In this document: piece by piece, positions 63,619 through 64,000 of the stretch
Layout of the letters: each line of letters begins with the position of its first letter
Position numbering within the stretch: the first letter of the stretch is position 1
Source of the DNA: Flavobacterium sp. KS-LB2
GTDB lineage: Bacteria; Bacteroidota; Bacteroidia; Flavobacteriales; Flavobacteriaceae
Reading direction: 5' to 3'
DNA: 64,000 nt
Assembly (NCBI RefSeq): GCF_036895565.1
Contig: NZ_CP145904.1
Coordinates: 1,178,001 to 1,242,000, forward strand
Notes under the pieces: model-generated
What the model was told of the DNA's origin: nothing
Seen by the model: the letters and a program-made list of their open reading frames with translations, nothing else
The model's database searches: none
Made by a program: the position numbers and the translations under genes

Positions 63619-64000
63619 ATGAGCGATTTTTATAAAAAAATATTAGAAAATAATAAAAAATGGGTTGAAACTTCGTTAGAAAAAGACCCAAATTATTTCC
63701 AAGATCTAGCCAAAGGGCAAACACCGCCATTATTGTGGATAGGTTGTTCAGATAGCAGGGTTCCCGCAAATGAAATTGTAGGAGCGAAACCTGGAGAAGT
63801 TTTTGTTCATAGAAACATTGCTAATATGGTAGTGCATAGTGATATGAATATGTTGAGTGTATTGGATTATGCTGTGAATGTATTGAAAGTAAAGCATGTA
63901 CTTGTTTGTGGTCATTATGGTTGCGGAGGTGTCAAGGCTGCAATGGGGAATGATTCTATAGGTATTATTGATAACTGGATTCGCCACATAAAAGATGTAT
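63619..64000 (+). CDS. Beta-carbonic anhydrase, partial (C-terminus off window)
   Basis: A zinc enzyme that interconverts CO2 and bicarbonate. The visible 127 residues hold all zinc ligands: Cys43 and Asp45 in GCSDSRVPA, and His99 and Cys102 in CGHYGCGGV, with Arg47. The remainder is lost at the window end. The SulP gene upstream is in the same direction and likely in the same unit. Confidence 0.93.
   Translation, partial: MSDFYKKILENNKKWVETSLEKDPNYFQDLAKGQTPPLLWIGCSDSRVPANEIVGAKPGEVFVHRNIANMVVHSDMNMLSVLDYAVNVLKVKHVLVCGHYGCGGVKAAMGNDSIGIIDNWIRHIKDV

Overview
The window is AT-rich bacterial chromosome from a member of Flavobacteriia, most likely Flavobacterium or a close relative. The evidence is gene content: a type IX secretion (T9SS) C-terminal sorting domain, SprB-type repeats, DUF4293 and DUF2752 proteins, a Rho factor with a long Asn-rich insertion, no clear Shine-Dalgarno sequences, and minus-seven promoter boxes of the Bacteroidetes type (TAnnTTTG). 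The species cannot be named from the sequence alone. I found no rRNA, tRNA, CRISPR array, insertion sequence or prophage.

Layout. 1-5 kb: a partial SGNH hydrolase, cysM, and small membrane, Smr-domain and lipoprotein genes. 5-7.2 kb: a RarD-like permease and a cysteine desulfurase. 7.2-13.2 kb: on the minus strand, a glycosyltransferase fused to a helical domain, a GH130 protein, and a phospholipid-transport operon (MlaE, MlaF, MlaD). 13.4-27.8 kb: a long run of minus-strand stress and metabolic genes: Ca2+ ATPase, Ca2+/Na+ antiporter, CbpA/CbpM chaperone pair, retron-type reverse transcriptase with a structured upstream region, phospholipase D, site-2 protease with CBS domains, D-lactate-dehydrogenase-like enzyme, zinc-ribbon protein, OsmC, SDR and PEP synthase. 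28.3-33.6 kb: one 1751-residue secreted protein carrying two different nuclease domains. 33.9-37.5 kb: SnoaL-like protein, a gene remnant, fasciclin lipoprotein, and a cysE-cysK operon. 37.7-45.6 kb: lpdA, an ABC exporter, truA, a phosphoesterase, a TPR histidine kinase with its NarL-type regulator, and DUF4293. 45.8-51.1 kb: rho, an rRNA m5C methyltransferase and kup. 51.2-58.5 kb: a repeat-rich secreted protein, a BNR-repeat lipoprotein, an ECF sigma operon, an SRPBCC protein, a MazG-like protein and ilvE. 58.8-64 kb: mnmD, a small conserved-looking gene, oxyR, a decayed dps, a SulP transporter and a beta-carbonic anhydrase cut by the window end.

How genes work together. Cysteine metabolism appears three times (cysM, cysE-cysK, cysteine desulfurase). 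The Ca2+ ATPase and the antiporter together suggest Ca2+ export. SulP plus carbonic anhydrase suggests bicarbonate uptake and interconversion. oxyR is intact, but its divergent neighbour dps is broken. The most unusual element is at 18.7-20.1 kb: a complete retron-type reverse transcriptase preceded by about 185 bases of strong hairpins that look like an msr-msd RNA, and before that an unreported 41-codon ORF. No known effector gene is adjacent.
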